A stretch of DNA of 64,000 bases from Ariolimax columbianus (GCA_036924085.1 JAVGWX010000003.1:118180264-118244263); one strand, 5' to 3'. Positions 43,994-54,630 are shown, counted from the first letter of the stretch. Numbers and translations are program-made. The notes: generated from the sequence alone by a model not told the origin.

Positions 43994-44450
43994 GAGCACG
44001 ACACAAGGCACCCAATGTTTGGATATCAGGTACATAACACAAGACTTAAATCCCGACATAGATTTCTAAAAATAACAAACCCCATACATACAAACACTGA
44101 AAGTCCCCGTATCCAGAGGTGGCAAGAATTGGTGCCGGCCCCAGAGATGGAACTTCGGGAGGAACCTGCTCCTGGACATCATCTACCATACACAAAATGG
44201 AAGTCGCTGAACAGACTTCGAACTGGTGTATAACGGTGCAAGAGGAATATGAAGCAATGGGGATACACAGATGATGACACACGGGATTGCGGTGCAATAC
44301 TGGTCCCAGACAATCTGATGACCTGTCCCAACCTCCAGGAAACATGCCATAGGTGCGACATGCTGGAGACAAATGGCAAAGCAATCCATGTAGCTGAGTA
44401 CTGGAGGCAAGATTTATAACGTGGTGCTTGGACAGGGGAAGTAAGTAAGT
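43994..44450 (+). mobile_element. 5'-truncated LINE 3' fragment inserted in the 43-bp array
   Basis: Plus-strand translation gives HDTRHPMFGYQVHNTRLKSR and HRFLKIT, then WKSLNRLRTGV and MKQWGYTDDDTRDCGA, a widespread LINE C-terminal arrangement of linker and Cys knuckle, ending HVAEYWRQDL. The 3' tail is GTAAGTAAGT. The 11-bp phrases ATCTCGGACAG (43983-43993) and ATCTCAGACAG (44451-44461) lie at its ends. They may be the target duplication, although the array unit itself has this sequence. Confidence 0.75.
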
Positions 44451-44880
44451 ATCTCAGACAGAAGTGTCTGCTATAGAATTATCGTAACCTATAATCTCAA
44501 ACGTGTCTGTTATTGAATTATCGCAACATTTTATCTCAGCCAGACGTGTCTGCTATGGAACCACATTAATCTTTTATCTCAGCCAGACATGTCTGCTATA
44601 AAACTGCTTTAATCTTTTATCTCAGCCAGAAATGTCTGCTATAAACCTGCCTTAATCTTTTATCTCAGCCAGACGTGTCTGCTATAAAACTGCTAATCTT
44701 TTATCTCAGCCAGAGTGATTACTATAGAACTGCTTTAATCTTTTATCTCAGCCAGACGTGTCTGCTACATAACTAGTTAAACATTTATCTCATCCAGGCT
44801 TGTCTGCTGTAGAATGACCGTAACATTTTATCTCAGACTGACGTGTTGGTATGAAACTACCGTAACATTTTATCCAAGTA
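44451..44880. repeat. 43-bp minisatellite, right arm (about 10 units, diverged)
   Basis: Units read TTTTATCTCAGCCAGACGTG and TCTGCTATAAAACTGC. They differ more from each other than those of the left arm. The stretch 44881-45829 shows no recognisable gene. A 65-codon frame near 45352-45556 (GNDLEKGKAFVNEKNDAVV) has no Met or known motif. Confidence 0.85.
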
Positions 44881-45829
44881 AATCAAGACGCTATCAGTGG
44901 CAGTTGTAATTATAAAGTTATGTGATGGGAAAAGTCCTTAAGAAAATATGAAAGGCAAAACTCAAGACTTAGCCACTGCAAGCATGTTTAGATCTTCATC
45001 AAGAATGCAGCTGGAGAGCGTTCTACAGTAATCCTTGCAGGTGCATTCATTGGCAGTTATTGACTTTCTTGTGGAGATGAACTGTGTCAAGAGGCTGTCA
45101 GTAGTCACTAGAACACGTGAGATGGCCCAGTGTTTGCCATTGACAACTTGTTGAAGTCTCTCAAATCCGTTACCCTGAAATGGTGAGAGAGCTTGCAAAT
45201 CCCAATGATCGTTGCTAAGTCAGCGGAAGCGAAAGCTTCTAGAAGAGCCACTCAAGCTGGATAGATCATGAGGGAGGGAATACACTCAACACAGACAACT
45301 CATCTAGAAAATAATAGGTTAGGTTAGGGCCGACCACCTAAATCTATAAAAACTAAGGTGGTTATGAAAACAAAGTAAAAGGAAACGACCTTGAGAAAGG
45401 AAAGGCCTTCGTTAACGAGAAGAATGACGCAGTGGTGTATAAACCGCAAGGAAGCTCCACGACTGACTACCCTTCTGAATACCAAGATGAAAACCAACAG
45501 AGTAACGTAGAATGTGTGAAAAATGTACCTGGCAGAGAAAACAGCACAGATAGCTAAAGAAATGATAGCTCTTACATGGAATTCTCTAGGGAAGAGAGAG
45601 AAGTAGACACAAAAATACACGTAGAAAAAAATGTGAGAAGGAACTAAGATAAAATGATTACACCTGGAGAGAGACAGAAAGAAAAGCCCAGGACCGTGCA
45701 TCCTCGAGGGATGTAAATAGCATATGCACAGAGAGGGGCGGCGAACTTTGATTGACTGATTGAGTGATTGGTTTGTATCTACATCTACAGGAATACTCAC
45801 CATTAAGTTAACAGGAATCGAACTCAGAG

Positions 45830-46030
45830 CGTATAATCCAATGGCAGTATGGTTAAAACGATTTTTTTCTCTGGTTTAAAGTACCGGGTTAGTATCACGG
45901 TAGCGACACGCATTCGTCTACTCAGCTGTAAATATATCTATGGAAGGCAGGGCAGTGATGAAGGGAACTTGTTATCCTACCTTACAAAAACCAATCTCAG
46001 TACAAAAGGTCTCTAGAGCACTTTATATCC
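45830..46030 (+). mobile_element. SINE-C copy, degenerate
   Basis: It has TACCGGGTTAGTATCACGG as a worn box B region and TCTACTCAGCTGTAAATATA followed by CTATGGAAGG, as in the copies at 1070-1325 and 34590-34795. The A box is lost. Bases 46031-46895 hold nothing recognisable. Confidence 0.4.
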
Positions 46031-46895
46031 TACATATCCTCCTTTGAATTTGTGAAACAATAATTTTTGATCATGCGTTGAAGTTTCAAATAAATCGACA
46101 TTAATCTTTGTTTCATTTTTTTAAAAAGTGAAACAACGCAACATTTGAGTTTTACAAATTGCTACTACTTATCATAAAACATAATTCTCGCTGCATGTCC
46201 GTCAATGTTCCAAAATATAAACCAAACGTCGGTGTTTGTCAGTAAATGTGCCGACGTTTAAACCAAACGTCGCTACTAGTACCAATGCAGAAAAAAATAT
46301 GTTATATGCTAACAACAATGGCACAACGACATCTAAAACGTCATTTAGTATTATATAAAGTGGAGTTAAAAAACAAATTTGGACATATGTTTTTATAGGC
46401 CTGTCAAAGAGATGGCGAATAAACAGAACGGAACAGGAAGTGTATTTTATATATATCTTAAATAAGATGAAGAATAGCTATGGCCAAAAATATAACTAAT
46501 ATAAGTTACTATAAAAAAACATCACAATGTCTGAGTAATAAAGAATAAGAGAACAATTGAATATAATTTGAATAGTAGAACTTTTGAATAAAACAAAACA
46601 AAAAAACAAAACAAATATACAGGTATTTCTCGTTAACTAAAGAGCAGAAATCCTCAACGATAAAGAACAAGCGTAACATTAACACATTTATATTGTAATC
46701 TAAAACATATACTATACATTTATCATGAATTCACATGTGTCAAGAAAATATCAAATTAACCTTAGTGATATCCCCAGCATGAGTGGCGTAGCTAAACTGT
46801 AAAAGTCACTGTTTGATCATTTATATTTATTATCCACAAATCAGCAAACAAACGTCTAGTGATACACATCATATTTAATAAATAAAGTATTTCCT

Positions 46896-47206
46896 AAAAC
46901 GGTTAATGATACACATATCTAACTAGTAAAGTCACCCCAGAAACATTTAATGATACACATATCTAACTAGTAAAGTCACTCCAGAAACGTTTAATGATAC
47001 ACATATCTAACTAGTAAAGTCACCCCAGAAACATTTAATGATACACATATCTAACTAGTAAAGTCACCCCAGAAACGTTTAATGATACACATATCTAACT
47101 AGAAAAGTTACCCCAGAAACGTTTAATGATACACATATCTAACTAGTAAAGTTACCCCAGAAACGTTTAATGATACACATACTATCTAACAAATAGGGTA
47201 ATCCTA
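46896..47206. repeat. 44-bp minisatellite, about 7 units
   Basis: The unit is GTTTAATGATACACATATCT followed by AACTAGTAAAGTCACCCCAGAAAC. The middle four units are nearly identical. Bases 47207-47518 show nothing recognisable. Confidence 0.9.
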
Positions 47207-47518
47207 GAAACGTTCCTAACTATTATGAGGTTGTCTGTGACGTTTTGTGGTCAATCACAATATATATTTTTTTAACGAGTTCACTGAAAGGCCACACAAC
47301 AGAAAGTCGTTGCACAATAAGTAACATTAGCTAATTAGATATGCTAAACTATTAATTAGTTTACTTTAATCCCAAACCCGACTAGTAAGCGGTCTCATTA
47401 TATTTCGGTGACAAGATTTCCAATGATTTATGTTGCCTTTTATAATGAGAAAGATAAAGCACATTTTTACTGATGAATTTAGTGTTTCAGATAAAAAAAA
47501 ATGTGTTATAGAAACATC

Positions 47519-47860
47519 ATCATCATGTAGCATGCCCTTTGCAGAACGTCGCTGTCATGACATCCTGTCTGTAGGAAACTCTTTCTTTAGGCAGTCTTCC
47601 AGCCTGCCTCAAGGTAAAATCCAGCGTCTCCTTGCGTCTTCTCGGCCGGCCCCTGCTTCTCTTTCCAGTGACCATGCCTTCCATAACCGCCCTCTCCAGT
47701 CCGTTGTGTCGTTTGACGTGTCCAACAATATTAAGTTTTCGGGTTATTCCGTCAATTATAAGCCAATTCTCCACTACATTAAGGTCTTGACGGATGGATT
47801 TCTTTGTTTCTTTCTTTGTCCACTGAATTTTCAGGACTCTTCTGTACTACTATGTTTATA
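47519..47860 (-). mobile_element. RTE-type LINE, 3' stub
   Basis: The minus strand encodes NIVGHVKRHNGLERAVMEGM, VTGKRSRGRPRRR and ERVSYRQDVMTATFCKGHAT, then the shared end GGCATGCTACATGATGATGA. It matches the C-terminus of the element at 53061-55915. The bases to 48690 contain no recognisable gene; a plus frame at 47910-48308 is unidentified. Confidence 0.85.
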
Positions 47861-48689
47861 GAAACGCTGACATGATTTATATTCTTAGTGTGCCAATAGT
47901 GTACACTATTTGGTAATCAATTATAACTGCAGAATTGTATATCGTGCACATACATCTGTTTTAGTATACATAGATCGGGGATTGCACTTTCAGACCCCAA
48001 CATTCTTTCAGTCCGGAATGTGCCGGGTGTATACGAGTGTTTATTACGACGTTACAATCTCCAATTTGCTTCATACGAAGCACAGAGCAACACTTGCAGC
48101 TGGTGCATTTACACGGAGGATTTGTCAAGGGTTTACGTGTGATCTTCCAATGCTGGTTTCTGTAGCAGTTAATTTTTACATTACCAGATTGTTAAACCCA
48201 TATACACCATTCTTTAGTCCCCTTTTACAGCAATTGGGAGGTTACAGTGGGACTATTCTTTTCTCACCTGTTACCACTATGATGTTTTACGCCACTGCCT
48301 GTCTTTAATTTTTCTAAATTATTATCACCTCTGGATTACCAGACAGCTGTCGTTAGGATAATTCCTCAGACATGGAGGAAAACTTTTACAAGGTTAAGTA
48401 GTGAGACAATTATTTATTCCGTTTGCTCAAGGACTTTATTGTTTACCCCGGTTTTCAAGCACACATAACTAATTGTGTTCTGTTGTTGGCGGGTCTTGTT
48501 AAAACAGGCGTTGTTTTACACGATTCATTCATAAGCTGCTCGACGTCTCCGACAGCGATCTTCATTGTGACCTAGCTCTGGAACATTGCATCATTCTAGC
48601 CAGAGTGCAGCGGAGGAATATATAGCGCTTCAAACGAATCTCTCAACCTCGTCAAACATCACAATGGAGAACCTTCAAGCAGAAGACCC

Positions 48690-49395
48690 ATACCTCGTTA
48701 AACATCTAAATAAACATATGTGTAGTAGAGTCTGTTCGTTAAACATCTAAATAAACATATGTGTAGTAGAGTCTGTTCGTTAAACATCTAAATAAACATA
48801 TGTGTAGTAGAGTCTGTTCGTTAAACATCTAAATAAACATATGTGAAGTAGAGTCTGTTCGTTAAACATCTAAATAAACATATGTGAAGTAGAGTCTGTT
48901 CGTTCAACATCTAAATAAACATATGTGAAGTAGAGTCTGTTCGTTAAACATCTAAATAAACATATGTGAAGTAGAGTCTGTTCGTTAAACATCTAAATAA
49001 ACATATGTGTAGTAGAGTCTGTTCGTTAAACATCTAAATAAACATATGTGTAGTAGAGTCTGTTCGTTAAACATCTAAATAAACATATGTGTAGTAGAGT
49101 CTGTTCGTTAAACACCTAAATAAACATATGTGTAGTAGAGTCTGTTCTTTAAGCATCTAAATAAACATATGTGTAGTAGAGTCTGTTCGTTAAACATCTA
49201 AATAAACATATGTGTAGTAGAGTCTGTTCGTTAAACATCTAAAAAAACATATGTGAAGTAGAGTCTGTTCGTTAAACATCTAAATAAACATATGTGAAGT
49301 AGAGTCTGTTCGTTAAACACCTAAATAAACATATGTGTAGTAGAGTCTGTTCGTTAAACACCTAAATAAACATATGTGCAGTCGAGTCTGTTTAT
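48690..49395. repeat. 41-bp minisatellite, about 17 units
   Basis: The unit is CGTTAAACATCTAAATAAAC followed by ATATGTGTAGTAGAGTCTGTT. The variants GTGAAG and GTGTAG occur in blocks: units near 48840-48980 have GTGAAG, those on both sides GTGTAG, and 49250-49310 GTGAAG again. Bases 49396-49706 hold nothing recognisable. Confidence 0.95.
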
Positions 49396-49706
49396 CACAG
49401 TTACCCACAATACACTTAAGTCATGCTATCTTCCCTTGTCCCTCCAGGTACAGTAAGTATTACCATCCCTACGACCAATAAGTGTAAACATAAACATCAT
49501 AACGTTGTCTGCTTAAATGACGTTTATGATTGACACAAAAATATGTTTGTGAATGTCTGCAGATGTTTGTGTTGTTGCGGAACGTTAAATTGAACTTCAA
49601 AGATGCCGCATTAGCCACGATGCAGAACGTTCTCTGCAAGTCGATCACAAATACCGCAAAGCGACGTTTTTAAATTGTTGAATATCCTCTTCTCGTCACA
49701 CTTGGT

Positions 49707-49707
49707 C

Positions 49708-49738
<31 letters not shown>

Positions 49739-49950
49739 CTTCTTCTTCTTCTTCTTCTTCCTCATTCGTTCTCAATCTCCCGCTATCAACCCCCCTCAAA
49801 AGGGATTTGCAAGTAACAGGATGTAGTCAGGATAACGGGATGCGTTGTGTAGTAGTTAACAGCTTGACTGTGATATTTCCATCTTTCGGTCCAGGATATC
49901 TGACTTCAGGAGGACACTTGGTCACAAAAAACCTGGGCTCCCGATTCACC
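49707..49950 (-). mobile_element. SINE-B copy with a long (GAA)n tail
   Basis: The tail shows as (TTC)n at 49709-49760. It is followed by CGTTCTCAATCTCCCGCTAT, GATGCGTTGTGTAGTAGTTA and ACAGCTTGACTGTGATATTT, all shared with 58198-58557 in the same orientation. It is 5' truncated. A poly(C) run follows at 49984-49998. Confidence 0.8.
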
Positions 49951-50054
49951 CAAACGTGATGGCAAACATCTCTTCTATTACCCTCCCCCCCCCCCCACCC
50001 CTTTTATTTATTATTTTTTTATTTATTATTTATTCTGGTTATACTATTTTTTTC

Positions 50055-50345
50055 TAATGATGACAAGAAAATTGTCCTGTTCTGTTTTGTTCAGAACCGG
50101 TGATTCCGAGGAGGAATACGCGACACGCTTATGGGAAAAGTCCACACACGTCAAGCATGTCAACGTTGCCATCAATCAAATAGTACGCATCGTTATTGGC
50201 TGCCTAAGACAATCCACTATTGAAAAAGTATACCCCGTACTGGAAATATCAAACACCTCCCCCCCCCCCCCCCCCACCAACACATACCACGTCTCTGGAG
50301 GAGCAGACGAAGCATTGTTGCAGAAGTTAAGCGATACAAACAGAC
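50055..50345 (+). pseudogene. LINE reverse transcriptase thumb fragment
   Basis: A frame gives EEYATRLWEKSTHVKHVNVA and INQIVRIVIGCLRQSTIEKV, the characteristic region after the thumb of one LINE group, then LLQKLSDTNRLTVQD. A poly(C) run of about 18 (50259-50276) is inside it. At the right it runs into a 21-bp array. Confidence 0.65.
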
Positions 50346-50607
50346 TAACGGTCCAAGACACCTAATGTACGGTCCACGACACCTAATGCACGGTCCATGA
50401 CACCTAATGTACGGTCCACGACACCTAATGTACGGTCTACGACACCTAATGAACGGTCAACGACACATAGTGAACGGTCCACGACACCTAATGTACGGTC
50501 CACGACACCTAATGTACGGTCCACGACACCTAATGAACGGTCACACGACACTTAATGAACGGTTAATGACACCTAATGTACGGTCCACGACACCTAATGT
50601 ACGGACA
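50345..50607 (+). repeat. 21-bp minisatellite, about 12 units, encoding MYGPRHL
   Basis: The unit is CCACGACACCTAATGTACGG plus one base, seven codons long, reading PRHLMYG on the plus strand. LINE proteins of the same type as the preceding fragment have a DPRHPLYG-like motif at this point; the fragment at 43994 has DTRHPMFGY. The array may be an expansion of that motif. A few units have lost or gained a base (CACACGACACTTAATG). Confidence 0.8.
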
Positions 50608-50818
50608 CCAATTGCAAAAAACCGAAGCTAGACGGATGTTGCAACAAACAGCAGAACCTCTCCACTGTCGTGTCGTCAGCACAAACCGCCTCGTCCATGT
50701 GTTCTTTGATCGGTCATGGGTGTTAATATTGAACAACATTGGTGCCAATACACTGCCTGGTGCAAAGCTATTTCTTTGGCGTTGCAATCGGTTGTTTCTG
50801 CTTCCTAGACCGAAATAG

Positions 50819-50908
50819 AAACGCTTGTTTTGAAGTAGTCATTTACCTAGTGTGGTAAGACTAGAGTCTTACCACACTATGTAAATGACTACTTCAAAAC
50901 AAGCGTTT
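50819..50908. repeat. Near-perfect 90-bp palindrome (44-bp arms, 2-bp centre)
   Basis: The left arm AAACGCTTGTTTTGAAGTAG to GGTAAGACT (50819-50862) is the reverse complement of the right arm (50865-50908), with one mismatch (G at 50850 region against T). Only AG separates the arms. It lies between reverse transcriptase motifs A and B of a minus-strand LINE remnant. Confidence 0.9.
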
Positions 50909-51244
50909 GTTGATTGGTATATCTTGTTCATATAGTTTTATGTGGTGTACTGTATTGTACGCGGCGCTTATGTCAACAAATGACTCACCGGTGACTTTTT
51001 TCGTTCATAACCAGTTTCGATTAGTTGAGTCAGTATCAGCCTTCGACCGCAGCATGATTTCTCTGTCTGAACCCACCGTTGTTTTGGACTATTGTTTCAC
51101 ATTCTATCGAGCTGATTCGGGTCAAAACGATTCTCTCCCTTCCATTGTGAAGATGGCAGAGCAGAGAGGTGGTTCGGTAGCTCTTGGGGTCGGCCGGGTC
51201 TTTCTCTGATCGAAAAAGTACAACTACGCGAAACTTTTGCGTTG

Positions 51245-51385
51245 TTGAGATGGAATTATTGAAAAGCTCTATTATCATTTTTAGGATTTGCGATGTTGAG
51301 ATAAAAGTATTGATAAGCTCTATTTTCCATTTTTAGGATTTGCAATGTTGAGATAAAAGTATTGGTAAGCTCCACTATCCATTTT
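51245..51385 (-). repeat. 51-bp repeat (x3) built from LINE reverse transcriptase sequence
   Basis: AAGCTCTATTATCATTTTTA, AAGCTCTATTTTCCATTTTT and AAGCTCCACTATCCATTTTG start at 51264, 51315 and 51367. The unit is 17 codons and on the minus strand reads close to ELINTFISTSQILKM, a segment that normally occurs once between the IKMLGP and KDPADPKSYR motifs flanking the array here. Confidence 0.75.
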
Positions 51386-51716
51386 GGAGTTTCGGTCGGG
51401 CCCAAGCATTTTTATATGTTCTAGTTTCAGTTCGAGGCCAGCTGCTGTGTTGGCTTTCATCTGTCGATGTGCGTCATTTAGTTCAGTAATAGAAAATGAT
51501 GTTGCCATTGAGTCCATTCTCATTTTTGCACTCCCGTTGGATCATCTTGCTGTATACTTTGTGGGGCGTTTTCCCATTTAACGATAGTTGATGAGATATT
51601 TGGTTTTGGTTTATTTAGATGGCTACCGCGGCAGCTTTCTTTAATTCATTTTCAAGATTCTTGATTAGTTTCCAAGCTAGACGGCTGTTCTGTTTCATGT
51701 CTATACTTTCACCTAA

Positions 51717-51758
51717 ACCTCTACACCTCACGGTAGAAGAGGAGCGACTAAGTAAGTA
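51717..51758 (+). mobile_element. 42-bp LINE tail insertion with target-site duplication
   Basis: The insert reads ACCTCTACACCTCACGGTAG, AAGAGGAGCGACTAAGTAAGTA, i.e. the end of a LINE with an (AGTA)n tail, like the 3' end at 44430-44450. It is bounded by perfect 12-bp repeats, ACTTTCACCTAA at 51705-51716 and 51759-51770. Confidence 0.75.
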
Positions 51759-51770
51759 ACTTTCACCTAA

Positions 51771-52530
51771 TTCGCAACATGTGTCTGTTTTGGACTTGTG
51801 GTAGATAAAAATACATGAGATCCTAACCGATCTGTACCGTCCACTCTGAGATAATGTACATTTCATGAAGATGAGGGTAATGTTCATATTTTGGATATAT
51901 TGCTTTCATTGAGGCCAGGGATGTAGTTTGTTTTGCAGCCCCTTGGGATATGGCGTCTAGATATCTTATTAGTTTGTTCGATGAACTCTTCCTGGCTAGT
52001 GTGTACCGGTTCTAATTGTGTACCAGTTCTAAGTGTGTACCGGTTCTAGCTTTAGGATTTCGTCTTCCACGTCGTACGTGAACAGGCCCCAGTTAGCTTT
52101 TTGGAAAGTGAAGCATCTTTTATACGGCACTGTCTCGTGTCTTACACTGATTTGATGATATGTGTGATGGTTCTGTGTTGTGTTCGTGAGATGAGTTCCT
52201 CGATAGTCTTCATTGCCTCGTTTGTTAGCATGTCACTCACGGGTATGTTATTTGGTTCGGAACAACTGTCACTATTGAACAATTGAAGTATGTTGATAGT
52301 TTCAGATAACCTAGGAGCTGTAGGTTTTTAACTCAGCCCACATCTCTGGTTCTTCTCTACTGCAGTCCGCAGTATTGTATCACCATGATGCACAGCGGCA
52401 ATTTGAAATCCCCTATGACTATTGTAATGTCAGGTGTCTGAAGTTATGCGTTTCATCGAACAGAAAGATACTTTTGTGGGTGTTTTAATGTGTTTCTATT
52501 TGGTGGGACAGGTAAACCAAATGCAGTGTT
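51771..52530. other. No gene; short triplicate at 52002-52052
   Basis: GTGTACCGGTTCTA occurs three times in about 50 bp, the middle unit with a changed base. Otherwise I see nothing recognisable. Confidence 0.5.
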
Positions 52531-52534
52531 GGAC

Positions 52535-52960
52535 CTATACTTCTTCGTCTTCTTCCTTCTCTTCTTCTTAGTTTTGTCTACTTCTTATTTTTCCTCTTCT
52601 TCTTCTGCTTATTCTTGTTCTAATTCTTCTTCTTTTTCTTCTTTTCCTTCTTGGGTGTTCGTCCTTAAAAGTTCTTTTTGTTACGTTGTACCTTCGCCTT
52701 TCGGCCCAACACATCCCTGTTTCAACGTGACATTTCTGTGACCAGGTTTTCTTTCTCCTTTTGATCCCTTATTCTCTCAGCCTGGCTGCACAGGTGCAGT
52801 CTGTTTTAATGACTGCCATTTGGAGACGAAATAGGATCTTGGTCAGCTTAGATTAGCTGACCCTCACGCATGCAGCCATCTATGAGATGCTGGTGGCTTT
52901 CAGCATTTCAATCTCTCTGCTTCTAGTCCCCATTATCGCGTCAATATTAGGGACGACTAT
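52535..52960 (-). mobile_element. SINE-B copy, long TTC-rich side
   Basis: The TTC-rich side at 52540-52650 is the expanded tail. It is followed by TTTCGGCCCAACACATCCC, CTTTTGATCCCTTATTCTCTC, AGCCTGGCTGCACAGGTGCA and ATAGGATCTTGGTCAGC, shared with 62703-63010 in the same orientation. Confidence 0.7.
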
Positions 52961-53064
52961 AAAAAATAAATTCTCAACATCCGATCTGGCTCTTCACAAA
53001 TTATGACAAATATATAAATATGTATATATATCGTTTTTGCGCTCTTGTATTAGTGCTTTTGTCA

Positions 53065-53715
53065 TCATGTAGCATGTCCCTTGTAGAACGTCGCTCCCAT
53101 CACGGTCTGTCTGAAAGAAACTCGTTCATTTGCCAAATCACCAGCTTCCGCCACTATCATGCTCAGGCATTCCTGGATATCTTCGTGCCATCGTCTTCTT
53201 GGTCTACCCCTTCCTCTTTTGCCTGGCACCATACCTTCCATCACCGTTCTTTCAAGACCGCTGTGTCTCTTGATGTGACCAAAGTATTTGCATTTTCTAG
53301 CCAAAATGGAATTGATAAACCAGTTCTTCTCTATGCTCAACTCTTGCTGAATGTCTACATTTGTTCTTTTCTCTGTCCAGGATATTCTGAGGATCTTTCT
53401 GTAACATTTTGACTCGAAGGATTGGATTCTTTGTCTAGAAGTTTTGGTAATCGTCCATGCTTCACAGCCATAAGCTGCCACAGGAAAAACACAGGCTCTC
53501 AAGACTTTTACTTTTATCGTTTTCTTGGTGCCCTGCCATAATTTCTTCAGGCTGTTCAGTCTCTGCATTGTCATAGCTAGTCTTCTTCTGATTTCTTTCG
53601 AGCAGTCACCATTTGTGTCAATTCTGGAGCCCAGATATTCAAAATGTGTAACCTGATCTATTTCCTCACCACCCACTGTAAATTTATGCTGACATTGTGT
53701 TGTATCGGTGGTCAT
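53065..53715 (-). pseudogene. RTE LINE reverse transcriptase, thumb and C-terminus
   Basis: Open for 216 residues: HFEYLGSRIDTNGDCSKEIR, CVFPVAAYGCEAWTI, YRKILRISWTEKRTNVDI, GKRGRGRPRRRWHEDIQE and the end ATFYKGHAT followed by a stop. The RGRPRRRW basic patch and the end are identical in style to the stub at 47519. It is the best-preserved C-terminus of the three copies. Confidence 0.85.
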
Positions 53716-53985
53716 TATCTTTGTTTTGTTTATGTTTATGAACAGATTTTAATCTTTACTATGTCCATTAACGGCTGAAGGCAGCTGCTCTAGCCCTTCC
53801 GCACTTCTTGATAGTATCACTGTGTCATTTGCGTATCGTAACTCTGGAATTTCGTACCCCCGATCGTAAATGGGTCGAAACTTTCAATGTTGACATCTTC
53901 TCATTATACATTCCGCATATATGTTGTACAGATAAGGTTTGAGGATACATCGCTGTCGGACTCCCTTTTGTACTGCAAACCAATC
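53716..53985 (-). pseudogene. RTE LINE reverse transcriptase, motifs B and C (broken)
   Basis: Translation of the minus strand in shifting frames gives VQKGVRQRCILKPYLYNIYA and RYANDTVILSRSAEGLEQL. The first Asp of the YADD box is Asn, which would abolish metal binding. There is a stop before INKTKIM. Confidence 0.75.
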
Positions 53986-54630
53986 TTATGTTTGCCCAGA
54001 TATTCGGACAGCGGCTTGTTGATCTTGGTATAATGTTTCAATGAGATGGACTATATGCAAAGGAAACCCAATTTCCTTCATGATTCTCCACAGATTTTGA
54101 TGTTTTACCGTGTCGAAAGCCTTAGTGTAATCAATGAAACATGTGTACAGGTCTGCATTAAACTCTCTACATTTTTCATAGCTATTCCTTAAATTGAATA
54201 TGTGGTCCAGGGTCCCTCTGTCTTTCATAAAACCTGCTTGAACTACGTGAATTTCAGATTCAAACCTTTTCTCTATCCTTCTTAATAGGATTCGCAAGAG
54301 TATCTTGCTAGCATGGCTGATCAGTGCGATAGTTCGGTAGTTCGTGCACAGCTTCAGGTTGCCTTTTTTGGGCAGGGGAATATAAATTGATTTCTTCCAT
54401 GCTTCTGGCCACTCTGCACTGTGCCATATCTGTTTACACAGCTTGTGATAGACTCGAGCACATGCCTCTCCTCCTGTTTGTATTAGCTCTGCTGGGATAT
54501 GATCGCATCCTGGGGACTTTCCCTTTTTCAGGCTTTTAATTGCAGAGCGTACTTCTTCCAATGTTGGTTCAGGTTCTTTCTCATCCTTTGGTAGGATTGT
54601 AACTGAGCGCTTTGTGCTATCTCCATACAT
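53986..54630 (-). pseudogene. RTE LINE reverse transcriptase, fingers and motif A
   Basis: The frame includes KKGKSPGCDHIPAELIQTGG, IYIPLPKKGNLKLCTNYRTI, VVQAGFMKDRGTLDHIF and motif A, YTCFIDYTKAFDTV, with both expected Asp positions. It stops after AAVRISGQT, just before motif B (QKGVRQRCILKPYL, where the usual QGC is RC). Confidence 0.85.

Larger units (their letters stand above)
50620..51880 (-). pseudogene. Degenerate LINE reverse transcriptase with an internal triplication and a hairpin
   Basis: Minus-strand pieces in order: MKQNSRLAWKLIKNLENE (near 51650-51715), FSITELNDAHRQMKANTAAG (near 51440-51500), a 51-bp segment repeated about three times (51245-51385), KDPADPKSYRTTSLLCHL (51145-51200), motif A FVDISAAYNTVHH (near 50945-50985, with the second Asp replaced by Asn), then a 90-bp palindrome, motif B APGSVLAPMLFNI (near 50735-50780) and motif C CADDTT (near 50680). 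It has many frame changes. A short LINE tail insertion at 51717-51758 lies near its upstream part. Confidence 0.7.

Noticed and set aside
45324..45803. 159-residue minus-strand frame with hydrophobic stretches
   Set aside because: Phe/Val-rich composition arises from a purine-rich plus strand. No motif or homologue is recognised.
47910..48308. 132-residue plus-strand frame as a host gene
   Set aside because: No recognisable domain, no splice signals or homologue in view, and a length possible by chance in AT-rich DNA.
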